In this document: positions 46,213-54,663 of the stretch, one piece after another
Position numbering within the stretch: position 1 is the stretch's first letter
How the letters are laid out: every line of letters begins with the position of its first letter
Assembly (NCBI RefSeq): GCF_003269035.1
Contig: NZ_QLTK01000018.1
Coordinates: forward strand, 88,872 to 152,871
From: Paraburkholderia bryophila
GTDB lineage: Bacteria; Pseudomonadota; Gammaproteobacteria; Burkholderiales; Burkholderiaceae
Reading direction: 5' to 3'
Length of the DNA: 64,000 nt
Program-made: the position numbers and the translations under genes
Notes under the pieces: generated by a model
What the model was told of the DNA's origin: nothing
Database searches by the model: none
Seen by the model: only the letters and a program-made list of their open reading frames with translations

Positions 46213-46794
46213 ATGGCAGCAAAGAAAATCCTGTTCCTGACCGGCGACTTCGCCGAGGATTACGAAACGATGGTGCCGTTCCAGGCACTGCAGGCAGTCG
46301 GCCATATCGTCGACGCCGTGTGCCCGAACAAGAAGGCGGGCGATCGCATCAAGACGGCGATCCACGATTTCGAAGGCGACCAGACCTACACCGAGAAGCC
46401 GGGCCATCTGTTCGCGCTCAACGCATCGTTCGACGACGCCGATCCGCGTCAGTACGATGCGCTGGCCATCGCCGGCGGCCGCGCGCCGGAGTATCTGCGG
46501 CTCAATCCGAAGGTCATCGAACTGGTGCGGCAATTCGCCGAAGCTGGCAAGCCGATCGCCGCGATCTGCCACGCCGCGCAACTGCTGGCCGCCGCCGACG
46601 TGATTCGCGGCAAGCGCATCTCCGCCTACCCGGCCTGCGCGCCGGAAGTGAAAATGGCCGGCGGCGACTACGCCGACATTCCGGTCGACGCCGCGATCAC
46701 CGACGCCAATTTCGTCACCGCGCCCGCATGGCCCGCGCATCCGGAATGGCTGCGTCAATTCCTCGTGCTGCTCGGCACCCGGATCGAGCTCTGA
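46213..46794 (+). CDS. DJ-1/PfpI-family protein
   Basis: The 193-residue product has a glutamine-amidotransferase-like fold. The nucleophile elbow AAICHAAQ carries Cys119, and GGRAPEYLR lies near 89. Family members act as deglycases, proteases or chaperones under stress; YhbO/PfpI-type is the closest kind. GGAGG sits about 6 bases before the ATG at 46213. The function is uncertain beyond the family. Confidence 0.9.
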   Translation: MAAKKILFLTGDFAEDYETMVPFQALQAVGHIVDAVCPNKKAGDRIKTAIHDFEGDQTYTEKPGHLFALNASFDDADPRQYDALAIAGGRAPEYLRLNPKVIELVRQFAEAGKPIAAICHAAQLLAAADVIRGKRISAYPACAPEVKMAGGDYADIPVDAAITDANFVTAPAWPAHPEWLRQFLVLLGTRIEL

Positions 46795-46967
46795 TCCGCC
46801 CTGAGCGCTGAGCTTTAGCTTTAGCTTCAGCGCCGGCCCAGCGGCGAACGCGTTGCCCGATGCGGCAAGCCGCGCTCGCCGCCTTCCATCCCAAATTTGA
46901 GACTCGTCCGATAGTGTTCAACGGAGGGGCTTCCTATAGTCGCCGATCGACTTGGGAGGGTCTTCCG

Positions 46968-47294
46968 ATGGAACTGACCGATTGGATCGTCATGCTCGCC
47001 GTCACGTTGATGGCGATTATTTTTTTCTGCGCACGCACGCGGGCCGGCTGGTCGCGCGAGAACCGCGCGCGGCGTCTGGCCGGCACACGTCTGCTGGCGC
47101 AGGCCGCGTGCTCGCTATGGGGCGCGCTGCTGATTATCGAACGCAGTCTGGTCACACTGGAAGGTTTGGGCGGCCGGCATCTTGGGCCGGTCGAAGCACT
47201 CGCGAGCGTCGTCGTTCTGGCAGCGTTCGGTTGCTACTGGTCGATCCGCGGCCGCCGCCTCCTTAGACCCCGGCAACTTTTCACCGCGTGCTGA
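46968..47294 (+). CDS. Small membrane protein of unknown function
   Basis: The 108-residue product has a hydrophobic N-terminal segment (WIVMLAVTLMAIIFFCA), a basic loop, and two further hydrophobic stretches (LWGALLIIERSL, ALASVVVLAAFGCYW). GGGAGGG lies about 7 bases before the ATG, so this start is preferred to the open frame 36 codons upstream. I recognise no family. It is convergent with the histidine kinase gene. Confidence 0.65.
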   Translation: MELTDWIVMLAVTLMAIIFFCARTRAGWSRENRARRLAGTRLLAQAACSLWGALLIIERSLVTLEGLGGRHLGPVEALASVVVLAAFGCYWSIRGRRLLRPRQLFTAC

Positions 47295-47363
47295 CGCTCG
47301 CGCCCAATTTCGTTCCACCCGCCGTTGGCCGGCCGCATCCCGCATGGGCGGCCCCCTGCCGCA

Positions 47364-49133
47364 TCAGCCCGCGCTGACACCCGGCTTCTCATCCACAACT
47401 TGGCTTGTCGCGCTGCCACTCACTATCAGGTTCGTGCGGTCACGCCCCTCGACGTCACGCGGCAGGTTGCGCGGTCCGCCCACCGGTTGAACCCCAGCCG
47501 CGGGCGCTGCCGGCGCAACGCGCGATTCGGCAGCCAGTTGCGCCGACCTGGCCTCGGCTTCGGGCAGCGACAGATAAAACGTCGTGCCCACCCCTTCTTT
47601 CGATTCCGCCCACACGCGTCCGCCGTGGCGCTCCACCACGCGGCGCACGAGCGCCAGACCGATGCCCTCGCCGGCCGCCGCGTTACCGTGCAGCCGCTGA
47701 AACGCATTGAATAGCCGCGGCAAGGCGACGGCCGGAATGCCCAAACCGTTGTCCCGCACGTAGAAAATTCGCAGCGAGTGCACGCCCGGCGGCGCTGCCG
47801 TCGTGCCGATTTCGATCCGGCCTTCGCGCGCCAGGTCGAGATAGTTCACCGCATTGCCGATCAGATTGGCGAACACCTGTTCGAGCGCGGTCGGATCGCC
47901 CCACACCGCGGGCAACTCATGCACGCTGACATGCGCATGCCGCGCCCGGATCGAGCCTTGCATCGCGTCGATCACGCGCGGCACGATATCGCGCACTTCG
48001 ACCTTCTGCTGCCGGTACTCGACGCGGCCGACGCGCGACAGTCGCAACAGCGCGTCGATAATGTGCGACGCGCGCAGCACGGCCGTCTGCAGATAGTGCA
48101 GTGCTTCGCCGATGTCCTCGTCGACCACCCGCTCGATCCGCTGCCGCGCCTCGGCGCCGAGCGACGACTCGCGCACCGCCGCGCGCAGTTCGTCGCACGC
48201 GCGGATCAATTCCTTCGAAAAACCCTGCAGGTTCACCAGCGGCGCACGCAGATCGTGCGACACGCTGTAGATGAACATTTCGTTTTCCTGAGTCTGTTGC
48301 CGCAAGGTCTCGTTGATTCGTGCGAGTTCGCCGGCGCGGCGCGCGAGGTCGGCCTGAAAGCGCGCCTGGATCCGCTCGGCTTCGAGCAGGCGCCGGCTGG
48401 TGTCGTGCAAGGTCAGATCGAGCCGGGCGATTTCGTCGCGGCCCGGGCCGATCGGCGCCAGCGGCTCATTGCCGGCCAACCGTCCGGCGTTGTCGGACAG
48501 CAAGGCGAGCCGGCCGCGCACGCCGCGCGTAAACAGCCAGACGGCCAACGCGACGAACAGCAGCGAGCCGAGCACGGCCGCGACCACGAGAATCTGCTGG
48601 CGTTCGCGCGCGGATTCCGCGGCATTCGAGCGCAGTGCGTCGAGGCGTCGCTCTTCGGACTGGAATGCCGCCACCTGCTGCCGGAAACGATCGAGCACGT
48701 CGGCGGCCGCCAGATCGCGGAAACGATCGAGCACATCGCGCCGCCGGCCGGAATGCAGCATGTCCTGCACGCGGTCCGACCATTGGCGATAAGCCTGTGC
48801 CGCCTGCCGCACCTGCACGACCCGCTCGACCTGTGCCGGATTGTCGGCCACCAGGTCGGCCAGTTGATCGATCCGCCGGTCGACGTCCATCCATACCGTG
48901 ACCGGCGTGACAAAGCGCGCGTCGTTGGCGAGCACCGCACCGCGCAGCGCCACGGATTCGCCCAGCACCGGATCGAGAATCGCGGTGGTCTGGCGCAGCA
49001 CGTCTTCGCTATGGATCGCCCAACGCTCCGCCTGCGTCGCGTCCGACTGCGCCTTCACCAGGCCGGACAGAAGCGCCAGTTCGAAGAGGGCCGGAATTGC
49101 GATCAGCAACAGGCCTTTGGTGGTCAGTCTCAT
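47364..49133 (-). CDS. CHASE3-type sensor histidine kinase
   Basis: The 589-residue product has one N-terminal membrane helix, then a periplasmic helical domain of CHASE3 type (about 25-175). A second helix and HAMP follow. The HisKA phosphoacceptor His is in YSVSHDLRAPLVNLQGF (about 292). A HATPase domain has NLIGNAVNY, VRDNGLGI and GEGIGLALVRRVVERHGG. A repeated VLDRFR motif occurs twice in the sensor domain. No response regulator gene lies next to it, so it appears orphan. The start at MRLTTKGLLL is preferred to a longer open frame. Confidence 0.9.
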   Translation of the reverse strand: MRLTTKGLLLIAIPALFELALLSGLVKAQSDATQAERWAIHSEDVLRQTTAILDPVLGESVALRGAVLANDARFVTPVTVWMDVDRRIDQLADLVADNPAQVERVVQVRQAAQAYRQWSDRVQDMLHSGRRRDVLDRFRDLAAADVLDRFRQQVAAFQSEERRLDALRSNAAESARERQQILVVAAVLGSLLFVALAVWLFTRGVRGRLALLSDNAGRLAGNEPLAPIGPGRDEIARLDLTLHDTSRRLLEAERIQARFQADLARRAGELARINETLRQQTQENEMFIYSVSHDLRAPLVNLQGFSKELIRACDELRAAVRESSLGAEARQRIERVVDEDIGEALHYLQTAVLRASHIIDALLRLSRVGRVEYRQQKVEVRDIVPRVIDAMQGSIRARHAHVSVHELPAVWGDPTALEQVFANLIGNAVNYLDLAREGRIEIGTTAAPPGVHSLRIFYVRDNGLGIPAVALPRLFNAFQRLHGNAAAGEGIGLALVRRVVERHGGRVWAESKEGVGTTFYLSLPEAEARSAQLAAESRVAPAAPAAGVQPVGGPRNLPRDVEGRDRTNLIVSGSATSQVVDEKPGVSAG

Positions 49134-49444
49134 GCGTGCGCGGTAGAAGTCGGTAGCCGGCAGATCGTGCTCGGGACGGCACATTATGTCGGCGTTTGCA
49201 CGGGAAACAAAGCGGCCACGCCATGAACCAGGTCTGAGCCGCCAGGCGCCGCGGACGCGTGCAGCGAATCCGCATAAATCGTTGGGTGATTGAATGAAAA
49301 GTAAGCAATTCACAAGGTCATGCACGAGTTTGAATCACGGCGCCCTGCGATGAACGGAGACGCACTTAAATAGTGCTTTATACGAAACTAAAGGTGCAAA
49401 TAACCCGGTGTCGTAATTTTCCGGATCGCCACACCCGCCCATTC
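49134..49444. other. Intergenic region between the histidine kinase and amt
   Basis: No gene is supported. It must hold the kinase promoter on the minus strand, but none stood out. Confidence 0.45.
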
Positions 49445-49462
49445 CGGTGCGTCATTGCACCG
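49445..49462. promoter_or_regulatory. Inverted repeat upstream of the amt sigma-54-type promoter
   Basis: CGGTGC and GCACCG flank GTCATT. The dyad lies about 25 bases before the -24 element. The half-site order is opposite to that of NtrC sites, so an NtrC role is not claimed. Confidence 0.4.
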
Positions 49463-49486
49463 CCACCGCGTTTGTCGGCACCTATT

Positions 49487-49503
49487 TGGCCCACTTCTTG
49501 CAT
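49487..49503 (+). promoter_or_regulatory. Sigma-54-type promoter of amt
   Basis: TGGCCCACTTCTTGCAT has GG at 49488-49489 and GC at 49500-49501 with ten bases between. It lies about 40 bases before the ATG and is consistent with nitrogen control. Confidence 0.6.
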
Positions 49504-49540
49504 TCACTGCCCGCTTTTTGCCAATAAGCGGGACACCTCG

Positions 49541-50728
49541 ATGGAAAGTCTGAAAACCGGCACCGACACCCTGTTCCTTTTGCTGGGCGCGGCCATGGTG
49601 CTCGCCATGCACGCAGGGTTCGCATTCCTCGAACTCGGTACGGTCCGCAAAAAGAATCAGGTCAATGCACTCGTCAAAATTCTGGTGGACTTTTCGGTCT
49701 CGACGATTGCGTATTTCTTCATCGGCTACACCATCGCGTATGGGGTGCGGTTCTTCGACAGCGCCGAGACATTGGCCGCACATAACGGTTATGCGCTGGT
49801 GCGCTTCTTCTTCCTGCTGACCTTCGCCGCCGCGATTCCGGCCATCGTGTCCGGCGGTATCGCCGAGCGCTCGAAATTCAATCCGCAACTGTTCGCGACC
49901 TTCGTGCTGGTCGGCTTCGTTTATCCGTTCTTCGAAGGGATCGCCTGGAACGGACGCTTCGGCATTCAGGACTGGCTGACCCACGCCTTCGGGATGCCGT
50001 TCCACGACTTCGCCGGCTCCGTGGTGGTGCACGCGTTCGGCGGCTGGGTCGCGCTGCCGGCGGTGCTGCTGCTGGGTCCGCGGCACGGTCGCTACCATCG
50101 CGACGGCGGCATCGCCGCGCATCCGCCGTCGAACATTCCGTTTCTGGCGCTGGGTGCGTGGGTGCTGGCGGTCGGCTGGTTTGGCTTCAACGTGATGAGC
50201 GCGCAGACCGTCGACAAGATCAGCGGCCTCGTCGCCGTCAATTCGTTGATGGCGATGGTCGGCGGCACGCTGACCGCGTGGCTCGCGGGCCGCAACGACC
50301 CCGGCTTCACGTACAACGGGCCGCTGGCCGGCCTCGTGGCGGTCTGCGCCGGGTCGGATCTGATGCACCCGCTGGGCGCACTGGTAACGGGCGGTATCGC
50401 CGGCGTGTTGTTCGTCCATATGTTCACGTGCGTGCAGAACCGCTGGCGTATCGACGACGTGCTCGGCGTATGGCCGCTGCATGGCTTGTGCGGCGCATGG
50501 GGCGGCCTCGCGGCGGGCATCTTCGGTCTGCGCGCGCTGGGCGGCATGGGCGGCGTGTCGTTCGGCGCGCAGCTGGTCGGCACGCTGGGCGGTATCGCGG
50601 TGGCGACGCTCGGCGGCACGCTGGTGTACGGCGCGATTCGCCTGACGGTGGGCTTGCGGCTCGATCAGGAAGAGGAGTACAACGGCGCGGATCTGTCGAT
50701 TCACCGGATCTCGGCGACCTCGGAGTGA
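49541..50728 (+). CDS. amtB: Ammonium transporter, Amt family
   Basis: The 395-residue protein has about 11 membrane helices, the Amt length and motifs: FLLLGAAMVLAMHAGFAFLE at the start, DFAGSVVVHAFGGW (pore His near 172) and HPLGALVTGGIAG. It conducts ammonium across the inner membrane. I start at MESLKTGTD, 40 bases after the sigma-54-type -12 element; the open frame begins earlier but is not family-like. No glnK gene is visible nearby. Confidence 0.93.
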   Translation: MESLKTGTDTLFLLLGAAMVLAMHAGFAFLELGTVRKKNQVNALVKILVDFSVSTIAYFFIGYTIAYGVRFFDSAETLAAHNGYALVRFFFLLTFAAAIPAIVSGGIAERSKFNPQLFATFVLVGFVYPFFEGIAWNGRFGIQDWLTHAFGMPFHDFAGSVVVHAFGGWVALPAVLLLGPRHGRYHRDGGIAAHPPSNIPFLALGAWVLAVGWFGFNVMSAQTVDKISGLVAVNSLMAMVGGTLTAWLAGRNDPGFTYNGPLAGLVAVCAGSDLMHPLGALVTGGIAGVLFVHMFTCVQNRWRIDDVLGVWPLHGLCGAWGGLAAGIFGLRALGGMGGVSFGAQLVGTLGGIAVATLGGTLVYGAIRLTVGLRLDQEEEYNGADLSIHRISATSE

Positions 50729-50784
50729 GCCGCGCCCCGTCGCGCCACCCTGTCCCCACAAGCACTCGCCAATGTTAGACTTGC

Positions 50785-50850
50785 GCCCTGGAGATGGCAT
50801 TCTCCCTTAACCGCCCTCGGGCTGATGATGCCTGCTACGCCCGGATGATT
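50785..50850 (+). ncRNA. Fluoride riboswitch (crcB motif)
   Basis: The leader contains GGAGATGGCATTCTCCC, then TTAACCGCC and GCTGATGATGCCTGCTAC, in the conserved crcB-motif order. It lies 70 bases before crcB on the same strand, its usual partner. Confidence 0.92.
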
Positions 50851-50921
50851 GCGGACGCGGCATCGCGCATTGTCCGCCCAGGCCGGTTTGTCGACCCTCC
50901 TGTCTTGCCAGGTCTCCTCCC

Positions 50922-51302
50922 ATGTATTGGTCCATTCTTGCTGTCGCCATTGGCGGCGCACTCGGTTCGCTATTTCGCTGGTTTCTCGGCATCCGCCTGA
51001 ACGGCGTGTTCACCGGCCTGCCGCTCGGCACGTTCGCCGCCAATGTGATCGCCGGTTACGTGATCGGCGTTGCGGTCGCCGGCTTCGCGCGCGCGCCACA
51101 GATCGCGCCGGAATGGCGGCTGTTCGTCATCACGGGGCTGATGGGCGGCCTGTCTACCTTCTCCACGTTTTCCGCGGAAGTCGTGCAACGCCTGCAGGAC
51201 GGTCGGCTCGGCTGGGCAGCGGGCGAGATCGTCCTTCACGTCGGCGCGTCGCTGATGATGACCATGCTCGGCATCGCCACCGTCTCGCTGCTGTCGCGGT
51301 AA
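50922..51302 (+). CDS. crcB: Fluoride channel CrcB/Fluc
   Basis: The 126-residue protein has four membrane helices and the Fluc motifs GGALGSLFRW, the Asn in NVIAGY (Asn41) and GLMGGLSTFSTFS. It forms a dual-topology dimer that exports fluoride down its gradient. The fluoride riboswitch in its leader should raise expression when fluoride is present. Single crcB is normal for this dual-topology type. Confidence 0.96.
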   Translation: MYWSILAVAIGGALGSLFRWFLGIRLNGVFTGLPLGTFAANVIAGYVIGVAVAGFARAPQIAPEWRLFVITGLMGGLSTFSTFSAEVVQRLQDGRLGWAAGEIVLHVGASLMMTMLGIATVSLLSR

Positions 51303-51398
51303 CGGCAACGGCGCACTGACGGCGCGCTGAAACACGAACGAAGCGCACGGCGAACGGCGTCTTTCGAGCGAACGCGTCGCAAGACCGGGCCAAACGCC

Positions 51399-51428
51399 TT
51401 GCTGCGGTCACGAGCCGACAGCTATAAT
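51399..51428 (+). promoter_or_regulatory. Sigma-70-type promoter of the first manganese unit
   Basis: A consensus TATAAT lies at 51423-51428 with TTGCTG 18 bases before it. The start would fall near 51435, just before the riboswitch core. Confidence 0.6.
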
Positions 51429-51429
51429 C

Positions 51430-51548
51430 GGCCCCTCTTCGGGGAGTAGCCGCCCTGGACTTCAGGTTCAGGGGCTCGCGTCAACATACTTGCCCGGTCG
51501 CCAGACCGGTCATGGCGCGTGCAGCGTTTCGCCTGGCAAGACCGATGA
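51430..51548 (+). ncRNA. yybP-ykoY manganese riboswitch (first copy)
   Basis: The conserved blocks GGGGAGTAGCC (51440-51450), GCGTCAACATAC (51478-51489) and TGGCAAGACC (51534-51543) appear in the right order and spacing. It lies 80 bases before the mneA-type gene on the same strand. A dyad near CACTCCC/GGGAGTG follows and may act as the switch, probably on translation, since no U-run is present. Confidence 0.92.
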
Positions 51549-51626
51549 CTCACACTCCCACCAGCCGGGTCGCGGGAGTGCGTGTCATCGTGTATTGACC
51601 GTGCGGCCCGGTTATAAAAAATCTCC

Positions 51627-52217
51627 ATGCAATCATTCCTCGTCTCCACAAGCGTGGTCGGGCTCGCCGAAATCGGCGACAAGACCCAGTTGCTATCGCT
51701 GGTCCTGGCCGCGCGGTATCGCAAACCCATCCCGATCGTGCTTGGCGTGTTCGCCGCGACCCTGATCAACCACGCCTGTTCCGGCGCGCTAGGCGCCTGG
51801 CTTGCCAGCGTCATCCGGCCGGAGATCATGAACTGGGCGGTCGTGGCGTCGTTCGCGGTCATGGCGGTGTGGATTCTTGTTCCGGACAAGCTCGACGACG
51901 CCGACACCTTGCCCATGAAGGATTCGATGGGCGTGTTCGGCACGACCGCGATCACGTTTTTCATTGCGGAAATGGGCGATAAGACGCAAATCGTGACGGT
52001 CGCGCTGGCAGCACGATTTCACGAATTTTTCGGCGTGGTGGCTGGTACGACGCTGGGCATGATGCTGGCCAACGTGCCGGTGATCTATCTGGGACACAAG
52101 TTCGCCGACCGTCTGCCGACGAAGGCCGTGCATATACTGGCGGCGGTCATCTTCGTGGTGCTCGGCGGTTTCGCGTTGCGCACGGCGCTTTACCCCGACG
52201 CCCACCCAATGTTCTGA
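51627..52217 (+). CDS. mneA: TMEM165/GDT1-family (UPF0016) manganese exporter, MneA-like
   Basis: The 196-residue membrane protein has two copies of the family signature, EIGDKT (15-20) and EMGDKT (115-120), in six helices. Bacterial members (MneA) export Mn2+. The manganese riboswitch in its leader fits that role. A CDF gene follows after 34 bases on the same strand, so the two are probably co-transcribed. Confidence 0.9.
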   Translation: MQSFLVSTSVVGLAEIGDKTQLLSLVLAARYRKPIPIVLGVFAATLINHACSGALGAWLASVIRPEIMNWAVVASFAVMAVWILVPDKLDDADTLPMKDSMGVFGTTAITFFIAEMGDKTQIVTVALAARFHEFFGVVAGTTLGMMLANVPVIYLGHKFADRLPTKAVHILAAVIFVVLGGFALRTALYPDAHPMF

Positions 52218-52251
52218 TCCTTGCCCCTGTCCCGGTAAAGAGGCCGACACG

Positions 52252-53160
52252 ATGTCCGAACGCATGTCCGACGAAGCACTTCGACGCATGGCCTCCATGA
52301 TCGCGCTCGGGGTCGCGCTGGGGCTGGTGGTCGTCAAGGTGTGGGCGTGGCTGGCAACGGGCTCCATTTCCCTGCTGACTTCCGCGGCCGACGGGTTGGT
52401 GGACGTCGTGGCGTCCTCGGTGACGTTTGCGGGTGTCCGCTATGCCGCGCGGCCCGCCGATCGCGGGCATCGCTACGGTCACGGCAAAGCCGAAGCGGTC
52501 GCCGCTTTCGTCCAGGCACTGCTGCTGGCGGGCGCCGCGCTCGGGCTCGGCGCCGAGTCCATTCATCGCCTCTTCGTGCCGGAGGTATTGAACCAGACGG
52601 GCCTCGGCATCTGGGTGATCGTCGCCAGTTCCGTGATCGCGGCGGGACTCGTCGGCATGCAGACGCTCGTGGTCCGGCGCACGGGTTCCACCGCGATCGC
52701 CGCCGACCGGGCTCACTATGTCACGGACGTGGCCGTCAATCTCGCGGTGCTGGTCGCGCTTCTGCTCGAACGCTTTCTTGACTGGACCCGTGCCGATGCC
52801 ATCGGCGCCCTGGCCATCTCCGTGTACATGGTGTGGAATGCGCGGGGCATGGCGGCGCAGGCTTTGCTGCAACTGCTCGACCGTGAACTGGACGAAGCGG
52901 ATCGCACGCGGATCGAGGCGGCGGTGCTCGGCTGCGACGGCGTGAAAGGCCTGCACGATATGCGGACCCGCAATGGCGGCGACCGGGTCTTCGTCGAGTT
53001 TCATGTGGAAGTCGACGGATCGCTCACGGTCGAAGCGGGCCATACGATCGGCGACAACGCCGAAAAAGCGGTGCAGCGTTTATTCCAGGCCGCCGATGTC
53101 GTTGCGCATCTCGAGCCGGCGGGCATCAAGGACGAGCGCTTGGACGACCTGGTCGCCTAG
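52252..53160 (+). CDS. CDF-family metal cation efflux protein
   Basis: The 302-residue product has six helices with the CDF metal site of FieF type: Asp47 and Asp51 in TSAADGLVDVVASSV, plus His155 and Asp159 (AHYVTDV). A cytosolic C-terminal domain is rich in Asp/Glu. CDF proteins export Zn2+, Fe2+ or Mn2+ against protons. Placement 34 bases after the mneA-type gene, under the manganese riboswitch, favours Mn2+. FieF-type sites also carry Fe2+ and Zn2+, so substrate is inference. Confidence 0.9.
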   Translation: MSERMSDEALRRMASMIALGVALGLVVVKVWAWLATGSISLLTSAADGLVDVVASSVTFAGVRYAARPADRGHRYGHGKAEAVAAFVQALLLAGAALGLGAESIHRLFVPEVLNQTGLGIWVIVASSVIAAGLVGMQTLVVRRTGSTAIAADRAHYVTDVAVNLAVLVALLLERFLDWTRADAIGALAISVYMVWNARGMAAQALLQLLDRELDEADRTRIEAAVLGCDGVKGLHDMRTRNGGDRVFVEFHVEVDGSLTVEAGHTIGDNAEKAVQRLFQAADVVAHLEPAGIKDERLDDLVA

Positions 53161-53232
53161 CACGTTGCCGTTGCCGATGAATCACGAGCGCGACGTCACG
53201 CGAACGTTATTACATAAACCTTTCATGCATGC

Positions 53233-53238
53233 TATGCT
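53233..53238 (+). promoter_or_regulatory. Probable -10 element of mntP
   Basis: TATGCT lies just before the second manganese riboswitch. The -35 region (TTACAT at 53210-53215, 17 bases away) is poor, so confidence is limited. Confidence 0.35.
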
Positions 53239-53247
53239 CGCCGCTGT

Positions 53248-53350
53248 CTTTGGGGAGTAGCCGGCTTCTATCTGCGTAGAAGCGCCTGCGTCAACATTCT
53301 CGGTCGCGCAGACCGTGGTGCAGGTAGCCCTTGGGTTGGCAAGACCATCG
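53248..53350 (+). ncRNA. yybP-ykoY manganese riboswitch (second copy)
   Basis: GGGGAGTAGCC (53252-53262), GCGTCAACATTC (53288-53299) and TTGGCAAGACC (53336-53346) occur in the right order. It lies about 70 bases before mntP. Sequence outside the conserved blocks differs from the first copy, so it is not a recent duplication. Confidence 0.92.
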
Positions 53351-53418
53351 ACACATCACGCGACCGGTCGGGCGCGCGGTGTGTCGCGGTTTCCGCCCGA
53401 CCTCGAGCGCCTCCTTTC

Positions 53419-53985
53419 ATGAATCCCGTCGCCACACTGTTCCTCGCTTTCGCCATGTCCACCGACGCCTTCGCGGCCGCTATCGGCAAAGGCGCCACGC
53501 TGCATCGCCCGCACTGGCGCGAAGCGCTACGCACGGGTCTCATCTTCGGTGTGATCGAAGCGCTGACGCCGCTGGCCGGATGGTTCGTCGGCAAGGCGGC
53601 GGCGCAATACGTGTCCGCCTGGGATCACTGGATCGCGTTCGCGCTGCTGTCCATCCTCGGCGCGCGCATGATCCGCAACGGCTTCGAGGCCAGCGAAGCC
53701 GACGAGAAAAAACCGGCCGCGCACTCGTTCTGGCTGCTGGCGTTGACCGGCTTCGCCACGAGTATCGACGCCATGGCGGTCGGTGCGGGTCTCGCCTTCG
53801 TCGACGTCAATATTTACTCGACCGCGGCGGCAATCGGACTAGCCACTGCAACGATGGTCACGATCGGCGTGCTGCTCGGCCGTGTGATCGGCGACGTGGT
53901 CGGCAAGCGCGCGGAGATGGCGGGTGGCGTGGTGTTGATCGGCATTGGCTGCATCATTCTCGTGGAGCATTTGCAGTTGCTTTGA
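53419..53985 (+). CDS. mntP: Manganese efflux pump MntP
   Basis: The 188-residue membrane protein has six helices and two matching Asp-containing motifs: FAMSTDAFAAAIGKG (Asp16) and GFATSIDAMAVGAGLAF (Asp117). MntP exports Mn2+ and protects from manganese stress. The manganese riboswitch directly before it supports the assignment. The region downstream to 54313 holds no supported gene. Confidence 0.95.
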   Translation: MNPVATLFLAFAMSTDAFAAAIGKGATLHRPHWREALRTGLIFGVIEALTPLAGWFVGKAAAQYVSAWDHWIAFALLSILGARMIRNGFEASEADEKKPAAHSFWLLALTGFATSIDAMAVGAGLAFVDVNIYSTAAAIGLATATMVTIGVLLGRVIGDVVGKRAEMAGGVVLIGIGCIILVEHLQLL

Positions 53986-54313
53986 GGGCCGTCGGGCTGG
54001 CGTATTCCGGCCATTGGTCAAGGCGCGGTTTTCGGTTTTCGAGCACGAGACCCTAGCGGAAACCGTAGCTCGGGTTATGCGGGTCGAAGGCTTCGTCCGT
54101 CCATGCATGGGGGACGACGACCATTGCCGCAACGACAATGAAACCGTGATCCGCTTGAGTGCGACTGCTGGACCACCTATAACCACGCATCAGGTTCTCC
54201 GCCGCGCGCATGCAATCCGCACGCACTAACGACTAAACATCAGCCGCGCGCGATTATTCCTTGGCATTGGAAATAACTTGCTTACTGAAAATGTCACGCG
54301 TATCCGGCCGGCG
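53986..54313. other. Intergenic region after mntP
   Basis: These 328 bases hold no supported gene or clear terminator for mntP. A 115-codon minus-strand frame overlaps the mntP end but has no RBS or family sequence. Confidence 0.5.
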
Positions 54314-54345
54314 AAAAAAAAGGCGTCACGTTGCCGTGACGCCTT
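54314..54345 (-). terminator. Rho-independent terminator on the minus strand
   Basis: AAGGCGTCACG and CGTGACGCCTT pair around a 4-base loop and are followed by eight T on the minus strand. No annotated minus-strand gene lies just upstream, which supports a small RNA. Confidence 0.85.
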
Positions 54346-54552
54346 AAAAAGTTCTAGCCATTCCGAGGGCCGTGCTAGAACCTGAGAGACGGTATTCGAA
54401 AGAGTTGACCCAACGATGCGGCGCCCTGAAGGACGCGCGGCACAGACTGTTACGGTGGACTGTTTGAAGACACTCGACCAGACACTGCGCGGGCCACGGC
54501 GGGGTTCCTGACATTCAAAATAAAGAACCTGAAACCGTCTTTCGAAATGAGA
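54314..54552 (-). ncRNA. Candidate small RNA with two terminal hairpins
   Basis: On the minus strand, TTGACT and TAAAAA (spacer 15) lie at 54559-54585. About 170 bases downstream is a hairpin (GTTCTAGC/GCTAGAAC, 54351-54381, followed by five T). Next is a strong terminator of 11 base pairs with GCAA loop (54320-54345), followed by eight T. No convincing ORF fits between; a 110-codon frame runs through the terminator. Structure at the end suggests a discrete transcript of about 240 nt. No known RNA family is recognised. Confidence 0.35.
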
Positions 54553-54663
54553 TTCCATTTTTTATGGTTATGCTGACTAAGTCAAGCAAAATCTAAAGAG
54601 ACGTTCCTCGTCCCGGCAAAATATTCCGATACAATGAATCTTCTGATGAAAAATGCAGTTTAT

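Noticed and set aside
49445..49462. GGTGC-N6-GCACC considered as an NtrC site
   Set aside because: The half-site order is opposite to the NtrC consensus (GCAC first), so only a generic dyad is reported.
54226..54558. A 110-codon minus-strand ORF
   Set aside because: It runs through a strong terminator and another hairpin and has no RBS or family features; a small RNA explains the region better.
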